DNA of 64,000 nt. It comes from Bacteroidota bacterium (GTDB taxonomy: Bacteria; Bacteroidota; Bacteroidia; Chitinophagales; Saprospiraceae). Of this stretch, positions 37,701 through 46,017 are shown piece by piece. Location of the stretch: contig JAFMBH010000006.1 in NCBI GenBank assembly GCA_017858735.1, positions 1-64,000 on the forward strand, read 5' to 3'. Both the position numbers and the translations under genes were made by a program. How positions within the stretch are numbered: the first letter of the stretch is position 1; every line of letters starts with the position of its first letter. Below the pieces are notes generated by a model. It made no database searches. It had not been told where the DNA came from and saw nothing but the letters and a program-made list of their open reading frames with translations.

Positions 37701-39461
37701 GTCCAGCGAGCAATTATCTGTTGAGCCATTATTGACCATATCGGTTCTGATTCTTGCTGAAACCTTGTTTGTCCTACCGTTAGTGTACCAATTTGAATTG
37801 GCACTGAACAATAAAGGTACTGTTACGGACGGTTTACAGCGAACCCTAGGGAAAACCTGATCTTGCAGCACAAAATAGAGCGTATCATAGCTTATTGCTT
37901 CACATTCTCCGGCGGTTGCGGCCACAATAATTCTATGCGCGCCGGCTGGCAAGTCATCAATAGACGACCCTAAAGGGGTATTAACCAAAGGATAATTCAC
38001 CTTATTCCAAACGGAAGAACTTTTGAATTTCCCTGAAACAGAGATAACTTTAGATTCTACCTGATAGGAAAGCAACAAATTGGCCCGTGGGGTACAATCA
38101 TCTTTTACGGTCCAATTGAACCATTTTCCAAGATCGCGTTCATCGGTTCCATGCGTAAAAGGCAGTAAAATATTGCTTTTACATGCATTTCCTGGTAGCT
38201 GAATAAACACTGGATTTGCAGCATCCCTTCCTAAAACGGTATTTTGCCCAGAACCCGTCAGTGCAGGAAAGGAAGGGCCTGATGTGCGCGAAAAATAAAT
38301 CCACAAAGTATCTGTAATGATTTTCTTTTGGCAAATATCTTCAATAGTTACTACGATTCGAACCCGTTTACCGTCATTACAAGCGGAGTAAACCCTCGAT
38401 TTATAGGAAACATTCCATAAATTTTGTTTATCAAAAAGGCTGATAGTGTCCTTAAAACCATTTGGCCAGGTATAGAATGCGCTGTACACAGATTTTACCA
38501 AACGATCTAATTCCATGCTATCTGAAATGGAGCACACATCAAATCTTACATCATCAGGTGCTTCACATTTATAAAAAGAATTATTCTGATCAATTTTACC
38601 TGACGGAAAATGTGGGTGCGATTTAATTCTAGGATTATCACCTAAGGGACCGAAGGAATACAGACTTGCCGGAGCATAATCGTAAGCAAGGGATGGCGTT
38701 ACATCGCAGGAAGCGGGATTACCAATTTTTCTAAAGAAGATTTCCTGAACAAAAACAGAGGCATTATTAGAATTATCTGTAAAAGTAAAAGTTCGTTTAA
38801 TTTTCGAAATAAGGTGAGGAAAAACCGAACCATTTTTAAATTTTATCATCGTGTCGCAGGGAAAGAGGATTAATTCATCCTTCACATTTCTCGAAATAAA
38901 ATTTGGGCTACAACCGTCTTTCACTAAGGGGAGACCTAAAAACAGAGGAGCATCTGATTGGGTCCAATTGAGCTGATTATTAAGAACAGAGGGAATATCA
39001 TTTTCCGAAAGAATCAGGGTATCTCTGCTTTCCCAATCTCTTTTAGCCGCATCGTCTTTAAAAACGGGGCCAATAGTATCCCTGACAAAAACCTGTCCGA
39101 GGCAAACCAATCCGCCTTTTGAATTAAATAAAGAGAAAGGAAAAATACCCAAACGATTAATGACTCCACCTCGAACGGGCGTCATATTTACGCCATCATA
39201 AACGATAACATAGCCTTGAAAGAGAGGAAAACATTCCCCAAGAATTTCTGCCGGGGTAATTTCGTAAATACAATCGTTGGTTACGTAAACCTTAATATCC
39301 TGACAAGATAACTTGCATGAATCCATTTTTTGTAAAAGCACAGGAGGATAATGGGTAAGCGGCAGGAGCCCTGTTTGTTTGGCAAAACCATTCAAAGGGG
39401 CAAGCAAGCCTAACCAAAGTAATGATACAAAAAATAAATTAGTGTGTATTCTCATCAGCAT
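34719..39461 (-). CDS. giant secreted protein with dockerin-like segment and T9SS type A sorting domain
   Basis: 1580 residues. Signal peptide at residues 3-27 (FFVSLLWLGLLAPLNGFA). Most of the length is Ig-like and HYR-like beta repeats rich in Cys and Asp, with phrases such as VLQDVMNPVVF. A carboxypeptidase-regulatory-like domain (KITGAIKTATGKPVNQVTV) leads to a dockerin-like pair of Ca2+ loops near residues 1248-1295 (NGISTLDLVLLQRQLL and DIDNSGNISIRDLLELRKLV). Then comes a cohesin-like sandwich and the type A sorting domain (PNPFNSETVISFYLP to the end). A further EF-like loop, DKYGNKDGKVTIADF, lies near residue 620. Role: surface or extracellular protein of unknown ligand. It lies between the sulfur genes but is probably unrelated. 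Confidence 0.85.
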   Translation of the reverse strand: MLMRIHTNLFFVSLLWLGLLAPLNGFAKQTGLLPLTHYPPVLLQKMDSCKLSCQDIKVYVTNDCIYEITPAEILGECFPLFQGYVIVYDGVNMTPVRGGVINRLGIFPFSLFNSKGGLVCLGQVFVRDTIGPVFKDDAAKRDWESRDTLILSENDIPSVLNNQLNWTQSDAPLFLGLPLVKDGCSPNFISRNVKDELILFPCDTMIKFKNGSVFPHLISKIKRTFTFTDNSNNASVFVQEIFFRKIGNPASCDVTPSLAYDYAPASLYSFGPLGDNPRIKSHPHFPSGKIDQNNSFYKCEAPDDVRFDVCSISDSMELDRLVKSVYSAFYTWPNGFKDTISLFDKQNLWNVSYKSRVYSACNDGKRVRIVVTIEDICQKKIITDTLWIYFSRTSGPSFPALTGSGQNTVLGRDAANPVFIQLPGNACKSNILLPFTHGTDERDLGKWFNWTVKDDCTPRANLLLSYQVESKVISVSGKFKSSSVWNKVNYPLVNTPLGSSIDDLPAGAHRIIVAATAGECEAISYDTLYFVLQDQVFPRVRCKPSVTVPLLFSANSNWYTNGRTNKVSARIRTDMVNNGSTDNCSLDTLYLRRVVSSSCILDNFLGNLDYDKYGNKDGKVTIADFERINVGRNAGLYYTPRFLPYIEYFCCDAGKENVAELWASDIGFGNLTNNSYCEFQVVLQDVMNPVVFSPNLNQDPNKKAKNWVSCTDTAALNALKDEFKSNELFGMPAIYGLDCTGKVNYSTVDYVKCGSGHITRHWMVEKLVDNKSVIVRDSQIILVRPSHTFTINIPPDTTAFCGSDPAFSLSVTSNACDLLAISFVDSLSSDQEKGSNGITIQRTYTLINWCDVPSDAVCKDITSNPSTFARTIPRKLNANGKAMPFYHSMAKLNAEKDRLLNENTLVTFDPTRMVSGSTLSTLSPVSLNDYPKNNSLTCDNDQVFAWKYTQILNLTDTIKPVIIVPDSSLVIQTNGSCGLSMSLTVKILENCPFSSVSLDSVVLYEKNTKTRISWGGKVDNGVYKNGFLTARINAIQPGNYDLWIEVSDHWKQKSSAVLPVSVIPSSLQSLDCVQKLTKNFTPLSSGESGLVKINARDVLNNKELVSNLSTCFPGSFLSLKKVSDLSASYIPNDKDSVLSFDCSALKNMAIPLRVFLTDAKGISVSCDVSLYLPDSLNTCSPKVKITGAIKTATGKPVNQVTVGLSGFTTSSGQTNENGLFAIQNISTGGPYILKPVSPNDYKNGISTLDLVLLQRQLLQGQTLKSPLQLLAADIDNSGNISIRDLLELRKLVINLSSKFEKNTSWRFIPTHFIFPDSSDPWKTPFPEEIIYSDISKDTTGSFTAVKIGDLSGDAPLNQVPGVQFRREVSPWPLYYSVTENAVNGEFLVSFFFNEKNKPEGFQSTIQWNPRFSNNISFIPGSLTSDYVNIVAERGLLNVSAEKLTDDGVLFSLLFSSNNLPFNDLYLANNVLSPEAYKETQIFPLNLVKRPFEKEIFRVYSAVPNPFNSETVISFYLPQSTFTEIIISDLSGRILKKLSGEGMKGLNNWTLNLSELTSDLILFCKVKAGKDEGFQQIIKIK

Positions 39462-39585
39462 TCATTAACCTTTAATAACGGTAAGAATTCAAATATTGTT
39501 CCATATTTTAAAAAACGGACAAACTAAAAATAGATTACAAATATAATATTTTTTTTGAATATGTAAAACATGTATTTTAAAACAA

Positions 39586-39618
39586 AAACAGGCCAACAAA
39601 AAAAATGCAGGCCTGTTT
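39586..39618 (-). terminator. terminator after the rhodanese gene
   Basis: Perfect 9-bp arms (39586-39594 and 39610-39618) with a 15-base A-rich loop. On the minus strand it is followed by a T-rich run (39580-39585 and beyond). Confidence 0.78.
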
Positions 39619-39640
39619 AAGTGGGATATTAGCTTAGTGA

Positions 39641-39910
39641 TTACGCCTCCAGGGAATCCCAGGAACCTCCATTATAGACTTCAGTTGCTCCATTATTTTG
39701 AAGCATAGTGGTTGCCATACCACTTCTATTACCTGAACGACAAACTAAAATCAGCGGTTTGGACATAGCCATAAGCTCATCTAACCTGGAGGGGACTTCA
39801 CCTAGTGGAATATTTAAAGAATTCGGAAAGTGACCCTCACTAAATTCCCAAGGCTCCCGCACATCGACGACGGAAACACCCGGCATTTTTAAAAAATTTG
39901 ATACAGACAT
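39641..39910 (-). CDS. rhodanese-like domain protein
   Basis: 89 residues, a single rhodanese domain without signal peptide. VVDVREPWEFSEGHFPNSLNIP and the active-site loop with Cys57 (LVCRSGNRS) are intact, so sulfurtransferase activity is expected. It lies 9 bases after the SulP permease gene, probably cotranscribed. It belongs to the sulfur-related neighbourhood with the YeeE pair and thioredoxin 5 kb away. Confidence 0.88.
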   Translation of the reverse strand: MSVSNFLKMPGVSVVDVREPWEFSEGHFPNSLNIPLGEVPSRLDELMAMSKPLILVCRSGNRSGMATTMLQNNGATEVYNGGSWDSLEA

Positions 39911-39919
39911 TGAAAATAA

Positions 39920-41656
39920 TTAAGGATGATTAGTCTGCAAAGTTAATGAAGTGTTTGGGTTTTTCATTTCAAAGCCAGACAAGTTTTGCAGGGCATAATT
40001 TTGTGCTTCCGTCACGGTAAGGAAAAAATGATTTTCACCTATTTCAGGTACGACGTTGGCTTTTATCAATAAATCTCTGACGGGTCCTTTCACTGAAGTA
40101 AAGCAAAAACAGAGATTTTTCTTTTTATAATCGTTAACCAGTTCCAGTAACTGCTGCAATCCTGTACTATCAATATAATTTACACTTTCCATATTTAAAA
40201 TAAGCCATTGAAGCTTTGGACCTTTTTCAAGAATCCAATCTGTTAATTTATCTCTGAAGAAAGAGATATTAGCAAAGAAAAGATCGGCATCGAAGCGAAC
40301 GATTAAAATTTCAGGAATAATTTCCAACCCCTGGAAACGATTGATATTCCTAAAAACATCAGAATCCGGCACTCTGCCTAAAATAGCAAAATGAGGTCTT
40401 GAAGCTCTGAAGATCATGAGGGCGAGTGATAAAAGCACACCAATACCAATACCGAGTATTATGCCAAAAAATAAAGTACTAATAAAAGTTGCCAGCAGCA
40501 TAAAAAAATCTTGCCGATTACTTTTCCATAAAAACTTTGGTTCTTTAATATCGAGAAGGGTATAGACAGCAAACAGGATAATGGAAGCTAATATAGCCTT
40601 GGGTAAAAAGTAGAAATACGGTGTCAAAAAGAGCAGGGTGACAATGATAAAAAGGGAAGAAACGATGGACGCCACGCCCGATTTTGCCCCTGCCTGATGA
40701 TTTACGGCGGTGCGGGAAAACCCGCCGGTAATGGGAAATGCCCGAACGAAAGCGGCCATCATATTTACGGTACCCAGTGCGATTAACTCCTGATTTGCCC
40801 TCAGTTTATAGTTATTATGAATTCTCTGCATGGTTTTAGCGATAGAAAAACTTTCTAAAAATCCAACCAAAGAAATGGCAAAACTGGCAGGAAGTAAGTC
40901 CTGAAACAAGGTCCAATTCAATTTTGGTAAATAAAGTTCCGGCAAGCCTTCGGGAATTTTTCCTAATATTTTAACCCCCATGGCATCTAAGTTTCCCCAT
41001 TTTGTAATTAAGATGCCTCCTAATAATAAAACAAGAGCCCCTGGAATACGTATTTTGAACTCCTTAAAAGCTATTAACAACAACACACCCGCTATGGCCA
41101 AAAAGAAGGTAGGTAAATTGGTCTCCCCGAAACGATGAAACCATTCCGAAAAGGAAACTAAAAAATGTCCCTTTTGAGTAAAATTGATACCCGTTAAATG
41201 ATTTAACTGCGAACTCATTATGATCAAAGCAGCAGCAGAGGTAAATCCGCTAATAACAGGTTGAGACAGGAAGTTAACTAAGAAACCCATTCTAAAAACC
41301 CCCATTAAAAATTGAATGATTCCGACAAGTAAAGCCAGGGTCAAAGCTGCTTCCACATAGGCGTGGGACCCTAAAACGGCATAAGCCTGAATAGCTGAAG
41401 CTGTAAGGATTGAATCCATGGCCACAGGACCTACCGCTAATTGCCTGGATGTTCCTAAAATAGCATAAACGAGAAGAGGAATAGTCACTGCGTATAAACC
41501 ATGAATGGGAGGCAGCCCGGCCAGCATAGCATAAGCCATCCCTTGAGGAACAAGAATGATACCGACAATTAGCCCAGCATAAATATCTTTTTTAAAATCA
41601 TCTTTTGAATAAGATTCCAATAATTCAAGAATGGGAAAAAATGTTTTTAAAGACAT
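39920..41656 (-). CDS. SulP family anion permease with STAS domain
   Basis: 578 residues: ten to twelve membrane helices followed by a C-terminal STAS domain from about residue 435. SulP landmarks: DIYAGLIVGIILVPQGMAYA, AGLPPIHGLYA, and FPITGGFSRTAVN. The STAS core reads WLILNMESVNYIDSTGLQQL with the conserved Asp-Ser-Thr. SulP members carry sulfate, bicarbonate or other anions; the rhodanese partner and nearby sulfur genes favour sulfate, but bicarbonate is possible. Confidence 0.87.
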   Translation of the reverse strand: MSLKTFFPILELLESYSKDDFKKDIYAGLIVGIILVPQGMAYAMLAGLPPIHGLYAVTIPLLVYAILGTSRQLAVGPVAMDSILTASAIQAYAVLGSHAYVEAALTLALLVGIIQFLMGVFRMGFLVNFLSQPVISGFTSAAALIIMSSQLNHLTGINFTQKGHFLVSFSEWFHRFGETNLPTFFLAIAGVLLLIAFKEFKIRIPGALVLLLGGILITKWGNLDAMGVKILGKIPEGLPELYLPKLNWTLFQDLLPASFAISLVGFLESFSIAKTMQRIHNNYKLRANQELIALGTVNMMAAFVRAFPITGGFSRTAVNHQAGAKSGVASIVSSLFIIVTLLFLTPYFYFLPKAILASIILFAVYTLLDIKEPKFLWKSNRQDFFMLLATFISTLFFGIILGIGIGVLLSLALMIFRASRPHFAILGRVPDSDVFRNINRFQGLEIIPEILIVRFDADLFFANISFFRDKLTDWILEKGPKLQWLILNMESVNYIDSTGLQQLLELVNDYKKKNLCFCFTSVKGPVRDLLIKANVVPEIGENHFFLTVTEAQNYALQNLSGFEMKNPNTSLTLQTNHP

Positions 41657-41745
41657 ATAAATGCATTGATCAAGTGCAGAAGATACACAATATTAGACCA
41701 TTGCGCTGAATAATAATGTGACTACCATTACATAAGGGTATTAAA

Positions 41746-41780
41746 AACAAAAAAAGATGATCCCCAAAGAAGGGATCATC
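41746..41780 (-). terminator. terminator after the SDR gene
   Basis: Perfect 9-bp arms (41756-41764 and 41772-41780), 7-base loop, and a T-run on the minus strand (41746-41755). It lies about 113 bases after the SDR stop. The stretch from 41781 to 41892 has no ORF and could be a long 3' untranslated region or a short RNA. Confidence 0.85.
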
Positions 41781-41892
41781 CTGACTACACTCACTAGTTT
41801 ATCAACTTACTAACTGTATGAAAAAGTATTACTATTAACATCAAACGAATATACAAAAAAAAGAGATATAAAAAATAGAAATGGTTGGTTTA

Positions 41893-42921
41893 TTAAAAAT
41901 TTAATGGGAAGAAAAAATTATTCCTTTTCTGCTGTTGATAAGCGCTTACCGTATCTAAGATAGACTGATGAACAGGTAAATATTTATTAAATCCGGGAAT
42001 GGTCAATGATTTATCAGTTTTGTAGAAGAAGGAATTTTTTGAAAGCCTCAAAGATTCTCTGGTAATAAAGGGTCTTTTACCCGATAATCGGGCTATAAGC
42101 CAGGCGAAAGGAAGAATAAGCGATTGAATAACGGAAGGTATTGAAATCCAGTTAATCTTTTTTTCCAACGCGCCGGCGACGGTGGTAAAAAAGTCATTAT
42201 ACGATTGAATGCCGGCTACTAAAATGAACCGCTGAGACTGTACATCTGAACACATCAGATGGTACATAGCTTTTACCACATCTCTTACGTCCACCCAGGT
42301 AGCTGCTCCATCGGGAATAAATGGAAATCCACTATCAATGAGAGAAAAGAAGCGGGAAGTTCCTTCAGTCCAGCGACCGCTGCCAAGGATCATACCTGGA
42401 TTTACAATAACGGCCGACAATCCCTCAGCCATACCTCTCCAGACTTCTTGTTCGCCCAAGAATTTAGACATACCATAACGGGAATTGTAGGGGCTATGTT
42501 TCCAAACTGCGTTTTCGTCTAATGTTTCGCCAGCTTTAGACCTGCCCAAAGCGGCGATAGAACTAACGAAGCAAAATTTCTCAATTTCATTATCCAGAGA
42601 CAGGTTCACTAAGTCAGCCGTTACTCTCACGTTTATCAGCTGCATTTCCTTATAATCTCTGGCATCGAAAGAAACGAGGGCGGCGACATGAAAAACCCAA
42701 TCGACGTCTTCGAAACAATCGGAGAGAAAAAACCAATCTGTCAATTCGCCTTCTACCCAAGCGATTTGGCCGGCTATGTCGCCAACCAAATCGAGGGAAC
42801 TACTTTTTCTTTTAATAGCCCGAATATTATTATAGCCTTGTTGGACTAAAAACCTTAACAGATAAGAACCGAGGAAACCCGTTCCGCCAGTTACCAGAAT
42901 CCGTTTATTTTTATTTTCCAA
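41893..42921 (-). CDS. NAD(P)-dependent epimerase/dehydratase family protein
   Basis: 342 residues of the extended short-chain dehydrogenase type. The NAD(P) motif is ILVTGGTGFLGSYLL, the catalytic pair is in YGMSK with an upstream Ser in FVSSIAALG, and VNPGMILG follows. Close to dihydroflavonol-4-reductase-like and hopanoid-associated sugar epimerases; substrate unknown. It starts 32 bases after the cytochrome c stop, so the two may share a transcript. Its terminator is at 41746-41780. Confidence 0.8.
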   Translation of the reverse strand: MENKNKRILVTGGTGFLGSYLLRFLVQQGYNNIRAIKRKSSSLDLVGDIAGQIAWVEGELTDWFFLSDCFEDVDWVFHVAALVSFDARDYKEMQLINVRVTADLVNLSLDNEIEKFCFVSSIAALGRSKAGETLDENAVWKHSPYNSRYGMSKFLGEQEVWRGMAEGLSAVIVNPGMILGSGRWTEGTSRFFSLIDSGFPFIPDGAATWVDVRDVVKAMYHLMCSDVQSQRFILVAGIQSYNDFFTTVAGALEKKINWISIPSVIQSLILPFAWLIARLSGKRPFITRESLRLSKNSFFYKTDKSLTIPGFNKYLPVHQSILDTVSAYQQQKRNNFFFPLNF

Positions 42922-42953
42922 TGTAGGGAATTAATGATTAGGCTAAAAGAAAA

Positions 42954-43280
42954 TTACTCTGGCTTCAGGGTCATAGTATATTGGGCAACGGCCTTAATTT
43001 TCTCTTTATCGAGTAAAGCTTTAAAAGAAGCCATGGCTTTCCTGCCATTGGTAACCACCTCAATTCTTTCGTTCAACTTAAGTTTTGAAACGGTAAGATT
43101 AGCGGCACCACTGGCACCCATATCGCCATAGATACCATGGCAGGTAACACAGTATTGCTTATAAATCTTTTTACCGTCCACCGCAGAGGGTTTATTTGAC
43201 GTTGACTCACTGACTGAAATTTTAGCGCCCATCATGAGGATAGAGCTAATTAAGGCAGCGAAAATTAAAATATTTCTCAT
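42954..43280 (-). CDS. small secreted c-type cytochrome
   Basis: 108 residues with an N-terminal hydrophobic segment (FAALISSILMMGAK). One heme motif, CVTCH with Cys44, Cys47 and His48, and a distal Met in KAMASFKALL. A mono-heme class I electron carrier of the periplasm or membrane surface. SCO1 and DsbD in the window are genes of the same envelope redox economy. Partner oxidase not seen. Confidence 0.87.
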   Translation of the reverse strand: MRNILIFAALISSILMMGAKISVSESTSNKPSAVDGKKIYKQYCVTCHGIYGDMGASGAANLTVSKLKLNERIEVVTNGRKAMASFKALLDKEKIKAVAQYTMTLKPE

Positions 43281-43442
43281 GTGTTTGGATTTTAGTTTCC
43301 AAAAATAGGTTAAAATAAATAAAAACGAAACTTGTGCGAACCATTAATTTATCATTAACAATTGACCTTATATACTGATGCGACCCATTATGTACTAAAT
43401 ATCCCTTATCTTTATACATTAACAATCAAAAAACGAAATAAT

Positions 43443-44285
43443 ATGAGCCAACCAAACTTGGGATTTCCCTCTGGCAAATTTCTTGGAACCTTAGGGGTTA
43501 TCTTATTAATTGCTATTGTGGTCATCATTTTTTCAAATGCGACGTTCATCACCATTAATGCAGGTGAGCGAGGTGTTTTATTCAGAAGATTCTCGGGAGG
43601 TCTGGAAAAGACAAAAATCTACAGTCCTGGATTTCATGTATATGCACCATGGAATTCCATGTACATTTACAATGTTAGAGAACAACAACTGGAGGAGCAG
43701 ATGGAGGTTTTATCAAGTAACGGATTAAATATAAGAGTTGACGTAACTGTTAGAGCGCACCCATCGTTTGACAAAATCCCTGAACTTCACGAAACTTTTG
43801 GTAAAGATTTTATAGAGTCATTAATCAGACCGGAAGTAAGGAGTTCCGTTAGAAAAATAATTGGCCGGTTTACCCCGGAGGAATTATATTCTACGCGTCG
43901 GGAGGAAGTTCAGACGCTTATTCAAAAAGATCTGGAATTAACGCTGGTTAAAAACTTTATTACGTTAAGAGCTGCGTTAATCAGGGAAATCAGCTTACCT
44001 GAAAAGGTAAGAACAGCTATTGAGGAGAAAATACAAGCTGAGCAATTATCCTTGAAATTTGAATACATCCTTGATCAGGAGAAGCAGGAATCGGAGCGTA
44101 AAATAATTGAAGCCAAAGCGAAAGCTGAATCTAACCAAATACTTACAGCGAGTTTATCAGACAAGATATTAAAGGATAAAGGCATTGAAGCTACCTTAAA
44201 GCTAGCTAATTCACCTAATTCAAAAATAATTATTATAGGAAGCGGCAAGGACGGTTTACCTTTAATTTTGGGTAACCAAAACTAA
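43443..44285 (+). CDS. SPFH/Band 7 (prohibitin-like) membrane protein
   Basis: About 280 residues from the ATG at 43443; an upstream reading from 43362 adds 27 residues that do not look coding. One N-terminal membrane helix (LGVILLIAIVVIIFSN), then the Band 7 domain (INAGERGVLFRRFSGGL, PGFHVYAPW, LNIRVDVTVR), then a Glu/Lys-rich coiled coil (QEKQESERKIIEAKAKAE). Prohibitin-type members form large rings in the membrane that affect protease or lipid organisation. Flanked by minus-strand genes, so it is its own unit and shares a terminator with SCO1. Confidence 0.88.
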   Translation: MSQPNLGFPSGKFLGTLGVILLIAIVVIIFSNATFITINAGERGVLFRRFSGGLEKTKIYSPGFHVYAPWNSMYIYNVREQQLEEQMEVLSSNGLNIRVDVTVRAHPSFDKIPELHETFGKDFIESLIRPEVRSSVRKIIGRFTPEELYSTRREEVQTLIQKDLELTLVKNFITLRAALIREISLPEKVRTAIEEKIQAEQLSLKFEYILDQEKQESERKIIEAKAKAESNQILTASLSDKILKDKGIEATLKLANSPNSKIIIIGSGKDGLPLILGNQN

Positions 44286-44297
44286 ATAGATAGAAGC

Positions 44298-44339
44298 GAG
44301 AGGTAAAAAATGTAGAATGAATCTACTTTTTTATCTCTC
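44298..44339. terminator. bidirectional terminator between the SPFH gene and SCO1
   Basis: Near-perfect inverted repeat: 44298-44315 pairs with 44323-44339 with one G-T pair and one bulged T, 7-base loop. The A/T-rich stem core gives T-runs on both strands. The downstream arm covers the last codons of the SCO1 gene. Confidence 0.75.
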
Positions 44340-44958
44340 CTTTTGTTTCCTTTAATAATTTTTGGATATCTAGAATGAAGCCATCCACCGATAAGGGATC
44401 CGTTCCGTCACAGAAGCTTCTAATATGGTTTTTATCATCAATTAAGATGAGCCGCCCGCTATGATCGAACCCACCCGGAGCCTCTTCATTCTCGATGGCA
44501 ATACTAAAATAGTCTTTTGCAATATCGAAAATGGCTTCTTTTTTGCCCGTTACAAATTTCCATTTTTCGGTATTTACGCCAAGATTTCTTGCATAATTTG
44601 CTAATCTTTCCACGGTATCCCGCTTGGGGTCGATAGAAAAAGAAACGAACATTAATTTATCTTCCTTCAAATACTGTTCATAGACTCTTAGCATTTGTCT
44701 GCTGACCATTGGGCAGATACTTGGACAACTTATAAAAAAGAAATCTACCACATAAATTTTATTCTCCACCGACTTTTCGGTAAAAGGCAAACTATCCTGG
44801 TCAATAAAAGAAAAAGAGGGGATTGTGTGATATTTTATCGTACCATCTTCCAGTGTTTCCTTATTGCCCAAAATGGGAAGAACCTCTGATTCGACCTTAT
44901 TGCAACTGAGAGATAAGGATAGGAGGAAGAGAATCAAAAATATATTCGTAAAATTCAT
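44323..44958 (-). CDS. SCO1/SenC family copper chaperone lipoprotein
   Basis: 211 residues. Lipobox ending at Cys19 (LSLSC), so an anchored periplasmic protein. Thioredoxin-like fold with the copper motif CPSIC (Cys78, Cys82) and the distal copper ligand His166 (FDHSGRL). SCO proteins deliver copper to the CuA centre of cytochrome oxidase or keep its cysteines reduced. It starts 3 bases after the neighbouring lipoprotein gene. Confidence 0.9.
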   Translation of the reverse strand: MNFTNIFLILFLLSLSLSCNKVESEVLPILGNKETLEDGTIKYHTIPSFSFIDQDSLPFTEKSVENKIYVVDFFFISCPSICPMVSRQMLRVYEQYLKEDKLMFVSFSIDPKRDTVERLANYARNLGVNTEKWKFVTGKKEAIFDIAKDYFSIAIENEEAPGGFDHSGRLILIDDKNHIRSFCDGTDPLSVDGFILDIQKLLKETKGEIKK

Positions 44959-44961
44959 TTA

Positions 44962-45387
44962 TTAATTATTTACGGAGAGCTTCTCCTTCCATTTTTTACC
45001 TAATTCCAGGCTGGCATTGGTATGCACTTTGATATCGGAAATTATCTTTTTCTGTTCCTGCAGATAATCTATTATTTGATTATTATTTTTTGAAGACTTC
45101 ATAATATGTGGTGGAATATAATCATTCATCCAGACCATCATTTCATCTTCAGCTTTCTCCAAATCATTTGCTTGTTTGAGGAGCTCGATTTTATTGTCTG
45201 GGGAAATAGTCGAATCAGTTTCCACTTTTTTTCTAAAGGCCATATAAAGGTAAGTTATTTCACCTGTTTTGGGCATAACCTCATCATGAATCTCCATAAT
45301 TTCGTTATGAAGAACCTCTGCATCATTATTTTTGCAGGAAAGGAGGTTTAGAAGGAAAAACACTGGTAGTAACCTTGCGTACAACAT
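44962..45387 (-). CDS. small helical lipoprotein
   Basis: About 141 residues from the ATG at 45387; the longer frame from 45462 overlaps the upstream gene and lacks a sensible start. Lipobox LLSC gives Cys17 as the lipidation site. The rest is charged alpha-helix (HNEIMEIHDEVMPKTGEI; then MMVWMNDYIPP). Similar short lipoproteins are found next to SCO1 genes in Bacteroidota; function unknown. A copper-related or scaffold role would be guesswork. Confidence 0.72.
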   Translation of the reverse strand: MLYARLLPVFFLLNLLSCKNNDAEVLHNEIMEIHDEVMPKTGEITYLYMAFRKKVETDSTISPDNKIELLKQANDLEKAEDEMMVWMNDYIPPHIMKSSKNNNQIIDYLQEQKKIISDIKVHTNASLELGKKWKEKLSVNN

Positions 45388-45448
45388 ATTAATTTTATAC
45401 TTAAAAAGGCTAAAAATTAATAAAAAGTTTAGCAGAGGAAGGAAAAAA

Positions 45449-45985
45449 TTATTCCAGGACACCCTTTTTAACTTCGTACTCCTTTATGAAACCTTCAACA
45501 ATTTCATCGATAATATCTTTGAGGTAAGAACGCTCCATTCTGGCTATAGCTTTGAGTTTTTTCAACTTACTCTCATCAAAAACAAGCGTTAATCTGCGAG
45601 TATTACCAGGACCAAGCCTCATAGATTTAGGATCAACGGTACTTCTCAGGATAGCATCGAGGCCAGCCATAGGCTTTAAAGTTCGTTTCTTATTGCTTGT
45701 GTCATCCTGAATATAATTAGGATCGGTATATTTTTCAAATGAATCATCGAAAGCCTCTTGAAGAAACGTTTGAAGATCATCACTAAACTTCTTACCATGA
45801 GATCGTCTGAGAGGAGCTGAGGGTTGTTCCCCAAGCAGAGAAATCCCTTCTATAGGTCTTATGTTTCCCTCCATTGGAAGAAGGGGCTGCTGATTTATTG
45901 GACTTCCAGCATGAAAAACAGGGCTAGTCTGACTAGCTTCATGAAGGAGGTCCTCCATACCCGATGTGAATCTTTTTTTACTCAT
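45449..45985 (-). CDS. ParA-associated protein with C-terminal ribbon-helix-helix
   Basis: 178 residues, mostly disordered N-terminal two thirds with a recurring start (KKRFTSGMEDLL) resembling the ParB-type leader that contacts ParA. The last 50 residues look like a ribbon-helix-helix: a short strand RRLTLVF, then two helices (DESKLKKLKAIARMERSYLK and DIIDEIVEGFIKEY). This is the layout of ParG/Omega-like DNA-binding partners of ParA. It lies 32 bases after parA on the same strand. No ParB/Spo0J gene is present. The DNA-binding reading is inferred from pattern, not from a clear family match. Confidence 0.65.
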   Translation of the reverse strand: MSKKRFTSGMEDLLHEASQTSPVFHAGSPINQQPLLPMEGNIRPIEGISLLGEQPSAPLRRSHGKKFSDDLQTFLQEAFDDSFEKYTDPNYIQDDTSNKKRTLKPMAGLDAILRSTVDPKSMRLGPGNTRRLTLVFDESKLKKLKAIARMERSYLKDIIDEIVEGFIKEYEVKKGVLE

Positions 45986-46017
45986 TTCATTTTAAATCAA
46001 AAAAACAGAAATCATTT

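Noticed and set aside
43362-43442. Longer N-terminus for the SPFH protein
   Set aside because: The extra 27 residues precede the membrane anchor and look non-coding; ATG at 43443 fits the family.
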